Under the pieces are notes generated by a model. That model searched no databases and was not told the origin of the DNA. It worked only from the letters and a program-made list of their open reading frames with translations. Positions 29,054 to 36,300 of a stretch of DNA of 64,000 nucleotides are shown here, one piece after another. Origin of the DNA: Azotobacter chroococcum (GTDB lineage Bacteria > Pseudomonadota > Gammaproteobacteria > Pseudomonadales > Pseudomonadaceae); the NCBI RefSeq assembly GCF_004339665.1, contig NZ_SMMU01000007.1:1-64000 (forward strand), given 5' to 3'. The position numbers and the translations under genes were made by a program. Within the stretch, counting starts at the first letter, position 1. Each line of letters begins with the position of its first letter.

Positions 29054-30670
29054 GTGAAAAATGGGGCGAAAGTATACAGCTATCTGCGGTTTTCCGATCC
29101 GCGGCAAGCGACGGGAAGCAGTGCCGATCGGCAGTTGCAGTATGCGCAGACCTGGGCGGCGGCGCGCGGGTTGGAACTGGACGAGACGCTTTCGCTGAGG
29201 GATGAGGGGCTGTCGGCTTACCACCAGAAGCACGTCAAGCAGGGTGCGCTTGGGGTGTTTCTGCTGGCGGTGGACGAGGGGCGGATTCCGGCCGGGTCGG
29301 TGCTGATCGTCGAGGGGCTGGACAGGCTGAGCCGGGCGGAGCCGCTCCAGGCGCAGGCGCAGCTTGCGCAGATCATCAACGCCGGGATCACGGTCGTGAC
29401 GGCCAGCGACGGCCGGGAATACAACCGGGAAGGGCTCAAGGCGCAGCCGATGGACCTGGTGTACTCGCTGCTGGTGATGATCCGTGCCCACGAGGAGTCG
29501 GACACCAAGAGCAAGCGGGTGAAGGCCTCGATACGGCGGCAGTGCGAGGGCTGGCAGGCAGGCACTTACCGGGGGCTGATCCGCAACGGCAAGGACCCGC
29601 AGTGGGTGCGCTGGACGGGAGAGGGCTGGGAGCTGATCCCGGAGCGGGTCGAGGCAGTGCGGGCCGCGCTGGATCTCTACCGCAGTGGACTTGGTGCAGG
29701 GCGCGCGGCCAAGCTCATGCACGCACAGGGCCACATGCTCAGCGACTGGGGCATCGCCGGTCAGCAGATCTACCGTCTGGTGCGGCTTCCGGCGCTGCGG
29801 GGGGCGAAGCGGATCTCGGTAGATGGCGAGGACTATCTCCTCGAGGAGTATTACCCGCGGGTGTTGAGCGATGCCGAGTTCGACGAGCTTCAACTGCTGG
29901 CCGGGCAGCGGTACAGGCGGCGTGGCGCGGGGGAGATTCCAGGCATCATCACAGGTGTCGGCCTGGCGTGGTGCGGCTACTGCGGCACGGCACTGGTGGC
30001 GCAGAACATCATGAATCGGCGCCGGGAGGATGGCACTCTGGCCGATGGGCATCGGCGCTTGCACTGCACCTCCTACAGCAAGAATGGCGGTTGCTCGGCC
30101 GGTGGCAGCTGCAGCGTGGTGCCGATCGAGCGGGCGTTGCTGGCGTACTGTGCCGACAAGATGAACCTGCAGCGGCTGCAGCAGGCTGCGGTCGATGGCC
30201 AGGATCTGCGGCAGCAGTTGGCCGAGGCGCGATTGCAGGTCGAAGAACTGGATAAGCAACTGGCGAAGATCACCGATGCGCTGCTGGCCGACGAGAGCGG
30301 TGCGGCGCCGCTGGCGTTCGTGCGGCGGGCGCGGGAGTTGGAGCAGCAGCAGACTGCTGCGCAGGCCCGGGTGCGGCAGCTGGAGCGGGAGTTGTCGGTG
30401 GCGTCGGTTCATGTCGAGCCGGCACAGGCCGAACGTTGGGCGGAGCTGGCCGCACTGGTCGAGCAGGACGACTATGCTGCGCGGGAGCAGGTGCGCCAGT
30501 TGGTGCTGGACACGTTCGAGCGGCTGGTGATTTACATGCGTGGGATTGCGCCTGATGGGCGCCAGGGCAGAACCATCGACATGGTGATGGTGCCGAAGGG
30601 TGGAGCGCCCCGGCTGCTCCAGATTGACCGGCGCAGCGGGGCGTGGGTGGCGAGCGAGGACTGGGATTGA
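29054..30670 (+). CDS. Large serine recombinase (phage integrase)
   Basis: A 538-residue site-specific recombinase. The N-terminal resolvase domain has the catalytic serine in [16 protein letters not shown] (Ser14) and the conserved EGLDRLSR. A recombinase domain follows, then a zinc ribbon ([11 protein letters not shown], then [10 protein letters not shown]) and a C-terminal coiled coil rich in Leu/Gln. It would integrate the phage next to rimO by attP x attB recombination. The start is GTG 28 bp from the rimO start. P2-type phages normally use a tyrosine integrase, so this is a module swap. No excision factor is recognised nearby. Confidence 0.93.
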   Translation: MKNGAKVYSYLRFSDPRQATGSSADRQLQYAQTWAAARGLELDETLSLRDEGLSAYHQKHVKQGALGVFLLAVDEGRIPAGSVLIVEGLDRLSRAEPLQAQAQLAQIINAGITVVTASDGREYNREGLKAQPMDLVYSLLVMIRAHEESDTKSKRVKASIRRQCEGWQAGTYRGLIRNGKDPQWVRWTGEGWELIPERVEAVRAALDLYRSGLGAGRAAKLMHAQGHMLSDWGIAGQQIYRLVRLPALRGAKRISVDGEDYLLEEYYPRVLSDAEFDELQLLAGQRYRRRGAGEIPGIITGVGLAWCGYCGTALVAQNIMNRRREDGTLADGHRRLHCTSYSKNGGCSAGGSCSVVPIERALLAYCADKMNLQRLQQAAVDGQDLRQQLAEARLQVEELDKQLAKITDALLADESGAAPLAFVRRARELEQQQTAAQARVRQLERELSVASVHVEPAQAERWAELAALVEQDDYAAREQVRQLVLDTFERLVIYMRGIAPDGRQGRTIDMVMVPKGGAPRLLQIDRRSGAWVASEDWD

Positions 30671-30775
30671 TAGCCCTGCATAGGGTGTTCCTGTTTTCCA
30701 ACATCGTTCGAGGGGATTGAGAGGCGCGAAATAGAGCCCCTACTTCCAATGATGGCAATTCAGTGGCCATAATAT

Positions 30776-30791
30776 CTGTATGCATATACAG
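30776..30791. promoter_or_regulatory. LexA (SOS) box
   Basis: CTGTATGCATATACAG is a full CTGT-N8-ACAG palindrome of the LexA type. It abuts a TAATAT -10-like hexamer (30770-30775) and lies 16 bp in front of the DUF1654 start codon. It predicts DNA-damage induction of that gene. Confidence 0.85.
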
Positions 30792-30806
30792 ACTAGGGAT
30801 TTCCCC

Positions 30807-31058
30807 ATGGCCAAACCCAACGCATACGCTTCCGTTACCCCGACTTCCTACGAGCTGCTCGCCCGCCGCATCCATCGGCAGGTCATGAGCCCGAGCGCAC
30901 AATTGCAGCGCCGGACTGTCATCGCACGCGAGCCAGGCGAGCGGGAGGACGATTGGGATCTGCTGCTCGAGCAGTTGAGCGAAGAAGAAAGCGTGCGCAT
31001 GACGCGGCTGGAAGGTGGAGCCGTCCAGCTGACCTGGACCAATCAGCATCCTGATTGA
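30807..31058 (+). CDS. DUF1654 family protein, SOS-controlled
   Basis: An 83-residue protein of the kind found in Pseudomonas chromosomes and phages as DUF1654: TSYELLARRIHRQVMSPSAQ, then a tryptophan/acidic stretch (REDDWDLLLEQLSEE) and a beta-rich C-terminus ending in VQLTWT. Its molecular role is unknown. ATG 30807 is preferred, with AGGGA upstream; an ATG at 30780 lies inside the LexA box and would start on the operator. Following the recombinase, it may link induction to DNA damage. Confidence 0.75.
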   Translation: MAKPNAYASVTPTSYELLARRIHRQVMSPSAQLQRRTVIAREPGEREDDWDLLLEQLSEEESVRMTRLEGGAVQLTWTNQHPD

Positions 31059-31092
31059 GCCATTCCAATAAGCTAGGTCGGATTAATCAAAA

Positions 31093-31134
31093 TTAACTAG
31101 CGGTGTTGATTATACGATTACTAAAGGTTAATTT
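31093..31134 (+). promoter_or_regulatory. Early promoter with phage repressor operators (copy 1)
   Basis: TTGATT (31106-31111), 17 nt, TAATTT (31129-31134) form a sigma-70 promoter. It overlaps two operator-like motifs: one at 31093-31110, and TTACTAAAGGTTAAT at 31118-31132. The same arrangement with identical 25-nt spacing occurs at 36228-36269, where the repressor/Cro switch lies; 29 of 40 bases agree. Confidence 0.7.
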
Positions 31135-31191
31135 TGTCTCCGGAATTTCAGGACAGCGCTTGCGCTGCAGATCGCTTCGGAGGCTTACCGC

Positions 31192-31749
31192 ATGAATACC
31201 GTCACCCTTCCATCCGCTGCTCGGCTGCAACTGGCCGAGCAGATCGTCAAGAACGGCACCTTCATCCATGGCCTTGCCAACGCGCAGGGCGTGATCTGCT
31301 GCATGGCCTTCGTTACCGTCGAGCAGTGCGATGCGGCCACCCAGGTGCGCGTCGAGCTGGGTGACAGCGTCAACTCCGTGACCCTGGCCCGCCGCGACGA
31401 TACCGGCGAGCGGGTAGCCCGCTTCCTGGAGGATGTGGCCAACGGCGTAACGCCGAGCATCGTGCCCGAGGTCGACGAGTATCTGCTGGTCGGCGACCTG
31501 GAGCTGACGCTGCGCGAAGCAATCCGTCTTGGCCGCGGCAGCCACTACCTGCCGGTCGACTATCTCGACCTGTGCCTGCTGCTGAATCCCGCCTTTACCG
31601 ACCGGCAGCGCACCGCCTTCCGCTTTGAGGTGAACGGCGCATCACTCACCCTGCCGCTGTTGCTGCCCACCGACCGGAAGCTTGCCTACGAGCTTCTGGT
31701 CGCCTGCGTGCATGAGCTGGTCGCCAACTACCGCTCCAGTGCGGCCTGA
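31192..31749 (+). CDS. Phage early protein of unknown function
   Basis: A 185-residue acidic soluble protein (AEQIVKNGTFIHGLANAQGV at the start; VDEYLLVGDLELTLREAI later). I do not recognise the family. It is the first gene of a rightward operon (31192-32457) driven by a promoter that copies the phage early promoter, so it is probably expressed on induction together with cro and the replication genes. Confidence 0.65.
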   Translation: MNTVTLPSAARLQLAEQIVKNGTFIHGLANAQGVICCMAFVTVEQCDAATQVRVELGDSVNSVTLARRDDTGERVARFLEDVANGVTPSIVPEVDEYLLVGDLELTLREAIRLGRGSHYLPVDYLDLCLLLNPAFTDRQRTAFRFEVNGASLTLPLLLPTDRKLAYELLVACVHELVANYRSSAA

Positions 31750-31766
31750 TCGGGGGAAACGAGACC

Positions 31767-31991
31767 ATGAGCATGACCATCACGATGCCGGACCAGTGGA
31801 TGGACGAGGCGATGAACAAGCATGTTGAGGGATTTTTGAGCGCAAGTAGCCGCTCCACTGCGGCGCTAGCGGCCGAGGACTGGGAGGCCATGAGAGTGGC
31901 GAGTATCGATCAAAACCATCATGCCGTCGGTATTGCCCTTCTGGTGACGGCGAGCCTGGATCAGGTTGCAGCGGAGGGCGTTGGGCAATGA
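31767..31991 (+). CDS. Small phage protein, second gene of the early operon
   Basis: A 74-residue protein (MSMTITMPDQWMDEAMNKHV) with no recognised domain. It follows the previous gene by 17 bp, with GGGGGAAA as ribosome site, and its stop overlaps the next ATG (ATGA). Confidence 0.55.
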   Translation: MSMTITMPDQWMDEAMNKHVEGFLSASSRSTAALAAEDWEAMRVASIDQNHHAVGIALLVTASLDQVAAEGVGQ

Positions 31992-32131
31992 AGCGCAACA
32001 GTACGAGCATTCGACTGATCGGTCGCGCCGGGGTGGTCATCGGCTGGCTATCGCTGCCGTCCACCGCCCGTGTCGCCGACCTCGTTCACCTGCGTGCCCT
32101 AGGGGCTGTGCGTGTGGAGGTGATGGCATGA
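31988..32131 (+). CDS. 47-residue phage protein
   Basis: A short basic protein (MKRNSTSIRLIGRAGVVIGW) coupled to both neighbours by ATGA overlaps at 31988 and 32128. It is supported mainly by this tight packing. No function is recognised. Confidence 0.45.
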   Translation: MKRNSTSIRLIGRAGVVIGWLSLPSTARVADLVHLRALGAVRVEVMA

Positions 32132-32457
32132 TCGGCATTCCGGAAACCGGCACCCTTGAGCATGGCTGCATCAGTGCCAACGTCACCAGCGGCTACCAGC
32201 TCGCCACCGCCGACGGCCGCCCGGCGCGGCTGGCGATCATCGACGAGCAGGGCAACGTGGTCGAGGCGGGTGATGCCGTGGCCCGCGAGGCCTGGAACGT
32301 GTGCATCGCGGTGATCAAGAACTTCAAGATTGGCATGGGGCATATCGTGGTGCACAGCGAGCCGCCAGGGATGGCAAGAGAGCAGGGCGAGCCGGCGAGG
32401 GTGGCTTTTCCTTCCGGCAATCGCTCCCCCGATCAATCAATAGGCCTTGCAAAATAG
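32128..32457 (+). CDS. Phage early protein of unknown function
   Basis: A 109-residue soluble protein (MIGIPETGTLEHGCISANV; later AWNVCIAVIKNFKIGMGH). It is last in the 31192-32457 operon and overlaps the preceding gene by 4 nt. GC content drops sharply after its stop, marking the edge of the AT-rich island. Confidence 0.55.
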   Translation: MIGIPETGTLEHGCISANVTSGYQLATADGRPARLAIIDEQGNVVEAGDAVAREAWNVCIAVIKNFKIGMGHIVVHSEPPGMAREQGEPARVAFPSGNRSPDQSIGLAK

Positions 32458-32462
32458 ATTAC

Positions 32463-32559
32463 TTATCAACACATTATCCACATTTTATGGTTTTTCGGTC
32501 AATAAAAATACTTTTTGAATGACAGTAGGTTAGGTGTAAAAAGGAAAAAGTTATCCACA
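32463..32559 (+). other. Cluster of DnaA-box sequences in AT-rich DNA
   Basis: Two perfect TTATCCACA boxes (32474-32482 and 32551-32559), with one near match TTATCAACA (32463-32471), all on the plus strand. They lie in a 190-bp AT-rich gap without genes. This could be part of a replication origin or only a promoter region for the following operon. Confidence 0.5.
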
Positions 32560-32655
32560 AAAAACTGAACTCGAGTTGAAGCTTCTGCAATAAGTACAGA
32601 TAATCGGCAAAGACGAGGCCAAATGGTCCTTCTGTCGTTTCGTTGATGGTTGCTA

Positions 32656-33291
32656 ATGCAGGGAACCATTTCTAGGTTTGCCTATTCTGTAAGGATGAAG
32701 AGGCTTGTGGCTGCACAGTCGTTCAAGGGATCTCACGGTACCTGCATGTCAATGGCACGGAAGATTGAGCATGATGGATTCATCACTAAACCAGGCCGGA
32801 TAGGCACTGGCGCTTACTTTTGGACGGCCATTGAATACGATCATCTGGCAGTCTCGACCCATTACGCCATCAAATGGGCTGAGAGGGCTAGTAAACAGCA
32901 AGCTTTCCACGGCCAAGATGATCAGAGTCTGGCCGTGATACAGGTTGAGGTGGAGGCTGATGATGAGGAGATTTTATACCTCGATGATCCAGAGCACCAC
33001 CTTGAACTAAGGCAAGAGTTGGCAGCGTTTGCAATTGAACATCTAAAGTTGAGTTGTATTTTTGATTTAACTAGAGCGCAGTTTCAAGGAATAGAAAAGC
33101 TTTTGTATGGTGTTGTAGATTTATATATACAGCTATACGAAGAAGCGTTGGGCGGAAAGAAGGTAAAGATTCTTTTTAAGAATCAGAATCCTCCTACTAA
33201 TGATCCGCTTGCTATGATCGTAGGTAACGCAAGCTGTTTTGCGGTAAGAGATACAAGCTGTATTAAGTCGATGCATGTATCTTCTGCCTAA
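32656..33291 (+). CDS. ADP-ribosyltransferase-like toxin of a toxin-antitoxin-chaperone locus
   Basis: A 211-residue protein, much AT-richer than its surroundings. FKGSHGTC (His27) followed by GFITKPGRIGTGAYFW (Tyr54) is the H-Y pair of PARP-like ADP-ribosyltransferases (HGT...GxGxYF). An acidic stretch (QVEVEADDEEILYLDD) could supply the third catalytic residue. It is followed by an antitoxin-like gene and a SecB-like chaperone gene, the order of CmdT-CmdA-CmdC, where CmdT is an mRNA ADP-ribosyltransferase that aborts phage growth. No good ribosome site decides the start; ATG 32656, TTG 32650 and ATG 32695 are all possible, none affecting the motifs. The fold call is from motifs only. Confidence 0.72.
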   Translation: MQGTISRFAYSVRMKRLVAAQSFKGSHGTCMSMARKIEHDGFITKPGRIGTGAYFWTAIEYDHLAVSTHYAIKWAERASKQQAFHGQDDQSLAVIQVEVEADDEEILYLDDPEHHLELRQELAAFAIEHLKLSCIFDLTRAQFQGIEKLLYGVVDLYIQLYEEALGGKKVKILFKNQNPPTNDPLAMIVGNASCFAVRDTSCIKSMHVSSA

Positions 33292-33308
33292 ATAAAGAGG
33301 GCACTAGA

Positions 33309-33656
33309 ATGGCTGCATTTAGAACTACAGAAAAAATGAAGGCAGCCCGCAAGGCTGCTATGGATCGTCTTCGCGGCATGTCTTATAGCGAGATGCTGGA
33401 GCGCAGTCTAGCCAATCAAGACAGCACTACCGTATCCTTCCTTATGGCATGTCAAAGTGAACAGCCTTTCTTGGCTGAAAGCCATCATGCCGAGATGGTA
33501 ATCCAAGAAGAATTTACTGTGGCGGGTTCTCCCGTCAAACAAGGTCCGTACTATGGCGGTAGCAGGCTTTCTGCTACCGCCAGTCAATGGGCCCAAGCCT
33601 TGCAGGGCTGCATGCTCGTGCCGAGGTCGGAAGACTATTTCGCGGCGGCGGCCTGA
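33309..33656 (+). CDS. Antitoxin-like protein of the toxin-antitoxin-chaperone locus
   Basis: A 115-residue protein with a basic helical N-terminus (TTEKMKAARKAAMDRLRGMS), a middle part, and a hydrophobic, aromatic C-terminal tail (ATASQWAQALQGCMLVPRSEDYF). In chaperone-dependent antitoxins such a tail is the chaperone-addiction region that SecB-like proteins bind. It lies 17 bp after the toxin and 4 bp before the chaperone gene; GAGGG precedes its ATG. The last third is encoded by GC-richer DNA and contains a perfect 12-bp hairpin. The role is assigned by position, not by a recognised domain. Confidence 0.65.
   Translation: MAAFRTTEKMKAARKAAMDRLRGMSYSEMLERSLANQDSTTVSFLMACQSEQPFLAESHHAEMVIQEEFTVAGSPVKQGPYYGGSRLSATASQWAQALQGCMLVPRSEDYFAAAA
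33554..33582. repeat. Perfect 12-bp inverted repeat inside the antitoxin gene
   Basis: TGGCGGTAGCAG (33554-33565) and its exact complement (33571-33582) enclose a 5-nt loop. It is the strongest hairpin in this AT-rich island and sits shortly before the antitoxin stop. It could act as a transcript-stability or attenuation element between antitoxin and chaperone. Confidence 0.8.
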
Positions 33657-33660
33657 TAAA

Positions 33661-34092
33661 ATGAAGCATCACCCGATACAACTGATTGGCGTCCTCATTG
33701 AAAAGCTTGAGCTAACTGTTCATGATCGTTTTCGCTTTGAGGATGATAATTATGCTAAGTCCGCTGAATATACAATTTTCAATACAAAATTTGATGAGGA
33801 AAACTCTACAATTGGAGTAAAAGTACAGCTGTCAATTAAGCCTGCAGATGCCGCGCCGGAGAAATTGGATCGCCCTTATAGTCTAATTGTAACTGTGGTT
33901 GGTAATTTTAAGGTTGATGTTGAAAGGTTTCCTGTGGAGTATATTCAGGACTGGGCTGTCAAAAATGCTCCGATAATACTTCTTCCGTTCATTCGTGAGC
34001 ATGCATACAGTTTGTCAGCCAGGGCAGGATTTAATCCTGTACTCCTGCCGCTGGTTGAAGTGCCAAACTTTGTGATTGATAAAAAAGAATAA
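33661..34092 (+). CDS. SecB-like chaperone of the toxin-antitoxin-chaperone locus
   Basis: A 143-residue protein with the SecB-like fold signature near its end: APIILLPFIREHAYSLSARA, then FNPVLLPLVEVPNF (SecB itself reads like LFPYARE followed by GGFP..L.PINF). The N-terminal half gives beta strands typical of SecB, for example YSLIVTVVGNFKV. It is AT-rich and clearly not the housekeeping SecB. It starts 4 bp after the antitoxin stop. In CmdTAC-type systems this protein stabilises the antitoxin and releases it when it meets phage capsid protein. Confidence 0.8.
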   Translation: MKHHPIQLIGVLIEKLELTVHDRFRFEDDNYAKSAEYTIFNTKFDEENSTIGVKVQLSIKPADAAPEKLDRPYSLIVTVVGNFKVDVERFPVEYIQDWAVKNAPIILLPFIREHAYSLSARAGFNPVLLPLVEVPNFVIDKKE

Positions 34093-34209
34093 TAAGATCT
34101 TTCTGTTTGTTCTGTTGAGCACTCCGTAACTGATCTCATCTTTATATGTTGCACGTGCTGAGTATCACCCGCCTCAGTCCAAAAATGCTGTCCTCTCTTA
34201 ATCGTCAGC

Positions 34210-34296
34210 TCACCCGAACATCACACGCTGCCACTGATCTTCGCCGACGATGGCGATCGGCGCGCCGGATTCGCGCAGCTCGACGGCGCGGATGAT
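34210..34296 (-). pseudogene. Gene fragment downstream of the endonuclease
   Basis: The minus strand reads IIRAVELRESGAPIAIVGED and ends QWQRVMFG before a TGA, with normal high-GC codon use, but has no start. It looks like the 3' end of a phage gene cut off by the AT-rich island or by the nuclease gene. Low certainty. Confidence 0.35.
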
Positions 34297-34301
34297 CTTG
34301 A

Positions 34302-35207
34302 TTACTTGCACAGCGACTCGCACGGCACCCCATCATTGTCCCTGTCAAGTCGGCCATTGCCACACTCGTTCAGATGGAACTCGGCCTCTTCGCAGCTTGC
34401 CATCTGCCCGCAGGTTTTCTTCGCAGAGCAGTTGTAGGCCGAGCTGCTGCTGGTCGCCTGAGCTGCTGCTTTGATCGGAGCAGCTTTCTTGCTCGTCGTA
34501 CCCAAGCAACTGGCCATGTCTACCGGCCCGACATAGGGGTTACCCCAGCCCATGGCGCAGGCGGTTTTCTGGTTGCGCCACTGCTCCCACTCGCTGACTG
34601 GGTACATCTTGTTCCAGGCCTCGTAGGTGCGGCGATCCTGGCTGGAGAGACGCAGCTTGTAGCGGTCGGCCATGTAGAGGTAGATCCGCGCTGCAGGACC
34701 CCGGGCATACTCCGGTGGCATGGCGGCCTTCTCCTTGAAGTTCACCACCATCGGACAGGCCCCGTACTGGGTCGGCTTGTCCGTGACCATGCCCAGGGCG
34801 AAGTTCGAACGATCGCCGTTCACCTCGCCGACGCTGGGCACCAGGTTGTGCAGGTCGGCTTCGGCTGCTGCGAAGGCCGGGTCGTTGTCGGTGCAGTTGT
34901 CGCGCCCGCCTTTCTGCCAGCATTGGCGCTGGTGGCCGATCACCCAGGCCGGGACGACGTGCTCCCACTCGACACGGCCGGCGCGGTTGGCGTCTTTTCG
35001 GACCGAATACCCGCAGCTCTTCAGGTCGATGCGGTTTCCTTCGTACTTACAGCCGCAGTAGAAGTCCACCGGTCGCTCGGCGTAGATCGTCCAAGCGATC
35101 TCTTTGGCTTCGCGGAACGTGCGGGGCGCTTCGGTAACCTGGAAGGCATGGGAAAGCGGGGCGATGAGGACGAGCAGCAGGGAAGCTGCGAACAATTTGA
35201 AGCGCAC
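34302..35207 (-). CDS. Exported endonuclease I with excalibur domain
   Basis: A 301-residue secreted nuclease. Signal peptide MRFKLFAASLLLVLIAPLSHA; endonuclease I (EndA/Dns) domain with EHVVPAW and DLHNLVPSVGEVNGDRSNF holding the catalytic histidine and metal-binding residues; paired cysteines; C-terminal excalibur calcium-binding motif (DRDNDGVPCE). It cuts DNA outside or in the periplasm. The start is GTG 35207 (GGA upstream). It lies on the repressor strand, so it can be expressed in the lysogen and change host behaviour, for instance by limiting DNA uptake or incoming phage DNA. Confidence 0.88.
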   Translation of the reverse strand: MRFKLFAASLLLVLIAPLSHAFQVTEAPRTFREAKEIAWTIYAERPVDFYCGCKYEGNRIDLKSCGYSVRKDANRAGRVEWEHVVPAWVIGHQRQCWQKGGRDNCTDNDPAFAAAEADLHNLVPSVGEVNGDRSNFALGMVTDKPTQYGACPMVVNFKEKAAMPPEYARGPAARIYLYMADRYKLRLSSQDRRTYEAWNKMYPVSEWEQWRNQKTACAMGWGNPYVGPVDMASCLGTTSKKAAPIKAAAQATSSSSAYNCSAKKTCGQMASCEEAEFHLNECGNGRLDRDNDGVPCESLCK

Positions 35208-35268
35208 GGGGGCTTCCTTGCTATGTAAAGAAGAAGGCCTCCCGGTAAAGGCTGGGAGGCGGAGAATA

Positions 35269-35403
35269 TCAATGGCAGTGCTTGACGCCGCTGCGGCGAT
35301 CAACATGACATCCCTGTGCATCGGTGCCGCCGCTGTGGGCGAGTGCGGCGGCGGTGCCGGTGGCGAGAATGGCGCTAATCAAGAGGGTGATGAGTTTCTT
35401 CAT
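35269..35403 (-). CDS. Small exported YHYH-type protein
   Basis: A 44-residue protein: signal peptide MKKLITLLISAILATGTAAAL and a mature part of about 22 residues with the His/Cys pattern GCHVDRRSGVKHCH, as in YHYH-domain proteins. It stands between the repressor and the endonuclease genes, all on the minus strand, with a GCCTCCC/GGGAGGC hairpin (35237-35260) after it. Possibly a metal-binding or nuclease-like microprotein. Confidence 0.65.
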   Translation of the reverse strand: MKKLITLLISAILATGTAAALAHSGGTDAQGCHVDRRSGVKHCH

Positions 35404-35476
35404 GGTTGCTTCCTTCCGTGTGGTGCTGGATCGTCCTGGGTTGGTGCCGCACCGGAGCACGCCCGACTGCAATTCG

Positions 35477-36193
35477 TTACATTCCAGTGATCTTGGCGTC
35501 GATCGCGCGGCCGATGATTTCCCAGGAGCCGTCTAGGGCAACGGTCTGGTAGGCCGGGTTGAGGGGCACGAGGTAGCCGACACCGGCGTCGACGATGTAC
35601 TGCTTGAAGGTGTATTCGCCCTCTTTGTGGCGGGCGATGTAGAACTTTCCGCTGATCAGCTCGAAGCCTTCTGGGCGGATCAGGATAGGGGTGCCTTCCG
35701 GGAAGCTGGGCGGGGTATCTGCCGTCATGGACTTTCCCTTGACCCTGAGCCAATAGCCGCGGGGGCCGGCATTTTCGGTGGAGGACAGCCATTCATCGGC
35801 GATGCCGGCGGGGTAGGCTACCGAGGATTCGACACACTCACCGGCGGCGACCCAACTAAGCACCGGATACTCCCTGGCCTCCCGGTGCGGCTGCAGCATG
35901 GGGGCGACGTTGCTGTGCTCGGTCACTGCGGCCATTTTGGCTATCTCAGCGGCAAGACGCGGGCTGAAACTTTCCACTGGCTCATTGAGAAGCCGTGCAA
36001 GTGCCGCCGCAAACTTGGCATTCAGCGGATTCGTTCCATTCAGGTAATGAGCCACGGCTGCTGGTGAGATGCCTATCTCATCGGCAATTTTTTTTTGGCT
36101 GAGCTTCAGCGCGTTCTTTTTCGCAAGGAAAAGAGCGTGAGCGGCTTGGCTCTCGGCCAAAAGTTCAGTGGCTAGAGGCTTCTTCTTGGGCAT
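35477..36193 (-). CDS. CI-type phage repressor (LexA-like, self-cleaving)
   Basis: A 238-residue repressor. The N-terminal helix-turn-helix reads LSQKKIADEIGISPAAVAHY (residues about 31-50). The C-terminal S24 peptidase has a cleavage Ala-Gly at 117-118 (WVAAGEC), Ser155 (KGKSMTA) and Lys197 (YTFKQYI). RecA-stimulated self-cleavage would induce the prophage. It probably binds the operators at 36228-36267 and the copies at 31093-31132. A TATAGT hexamer at 36205-36200 lies 6 nt before the ATG, so its mRNA may be leaderless. Confidence 0.92.
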   Translation of the reverse strand: MPKKKPLATELLAESQAAHALFLAKKNALKLSQKKIADEIGISPAAVAHYLNGTNPLNAKFAAALARLLNEPVESFSPRLAAEIAKMAAVTEHSNVAPMLQPHREAREYPVLSWVAAGECVESSVAYPAGIADEWLSSTENAGPRGYWLRVKGKSMTADTPPSFPEGTPILIRPEGFELISGKFYIARHKEGEYTFKQYIVDAGVGYLVPLNPAYQTVALDGSWEIIGRAIDAKITGM

Positions 36194-36227
36194 GCGGCCA
36201 CTATAAACCGTTGGTTAATAATTTTAA

Positions 36228-36269
36228 TTTACTGGCGGTGTTGATATGGTGGTTACTGGCGGTTAATAT
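36228..36269 (+). promoter_or_regulatory. Early (pR-type) promoter and operators of the phage switch
   Basis: TTGATA (36241-36246), 17 nt, TAATAT (36264-36269) is a near-ideal sigma-70 promoter for cro. Operator motif TTACTGGCGGTTAAT (36253-36267) covers the -10, a related motif covers the -35 (36228-36245), and a third half-match (CGTTGGTTAAT) lies nearer the repressor. Confidence 0.8.
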
Positions 36270-36300
36270 CCTCTGCGTCTAAACCCGCTGAGGTGTCGGC

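Noticed and set aside
30780-30806. An earlier ATG start for the DUF1654 gene
   Set aside because: It lies inside the LexA box, next to the -10, and so could not be on the transcript in a normal way.
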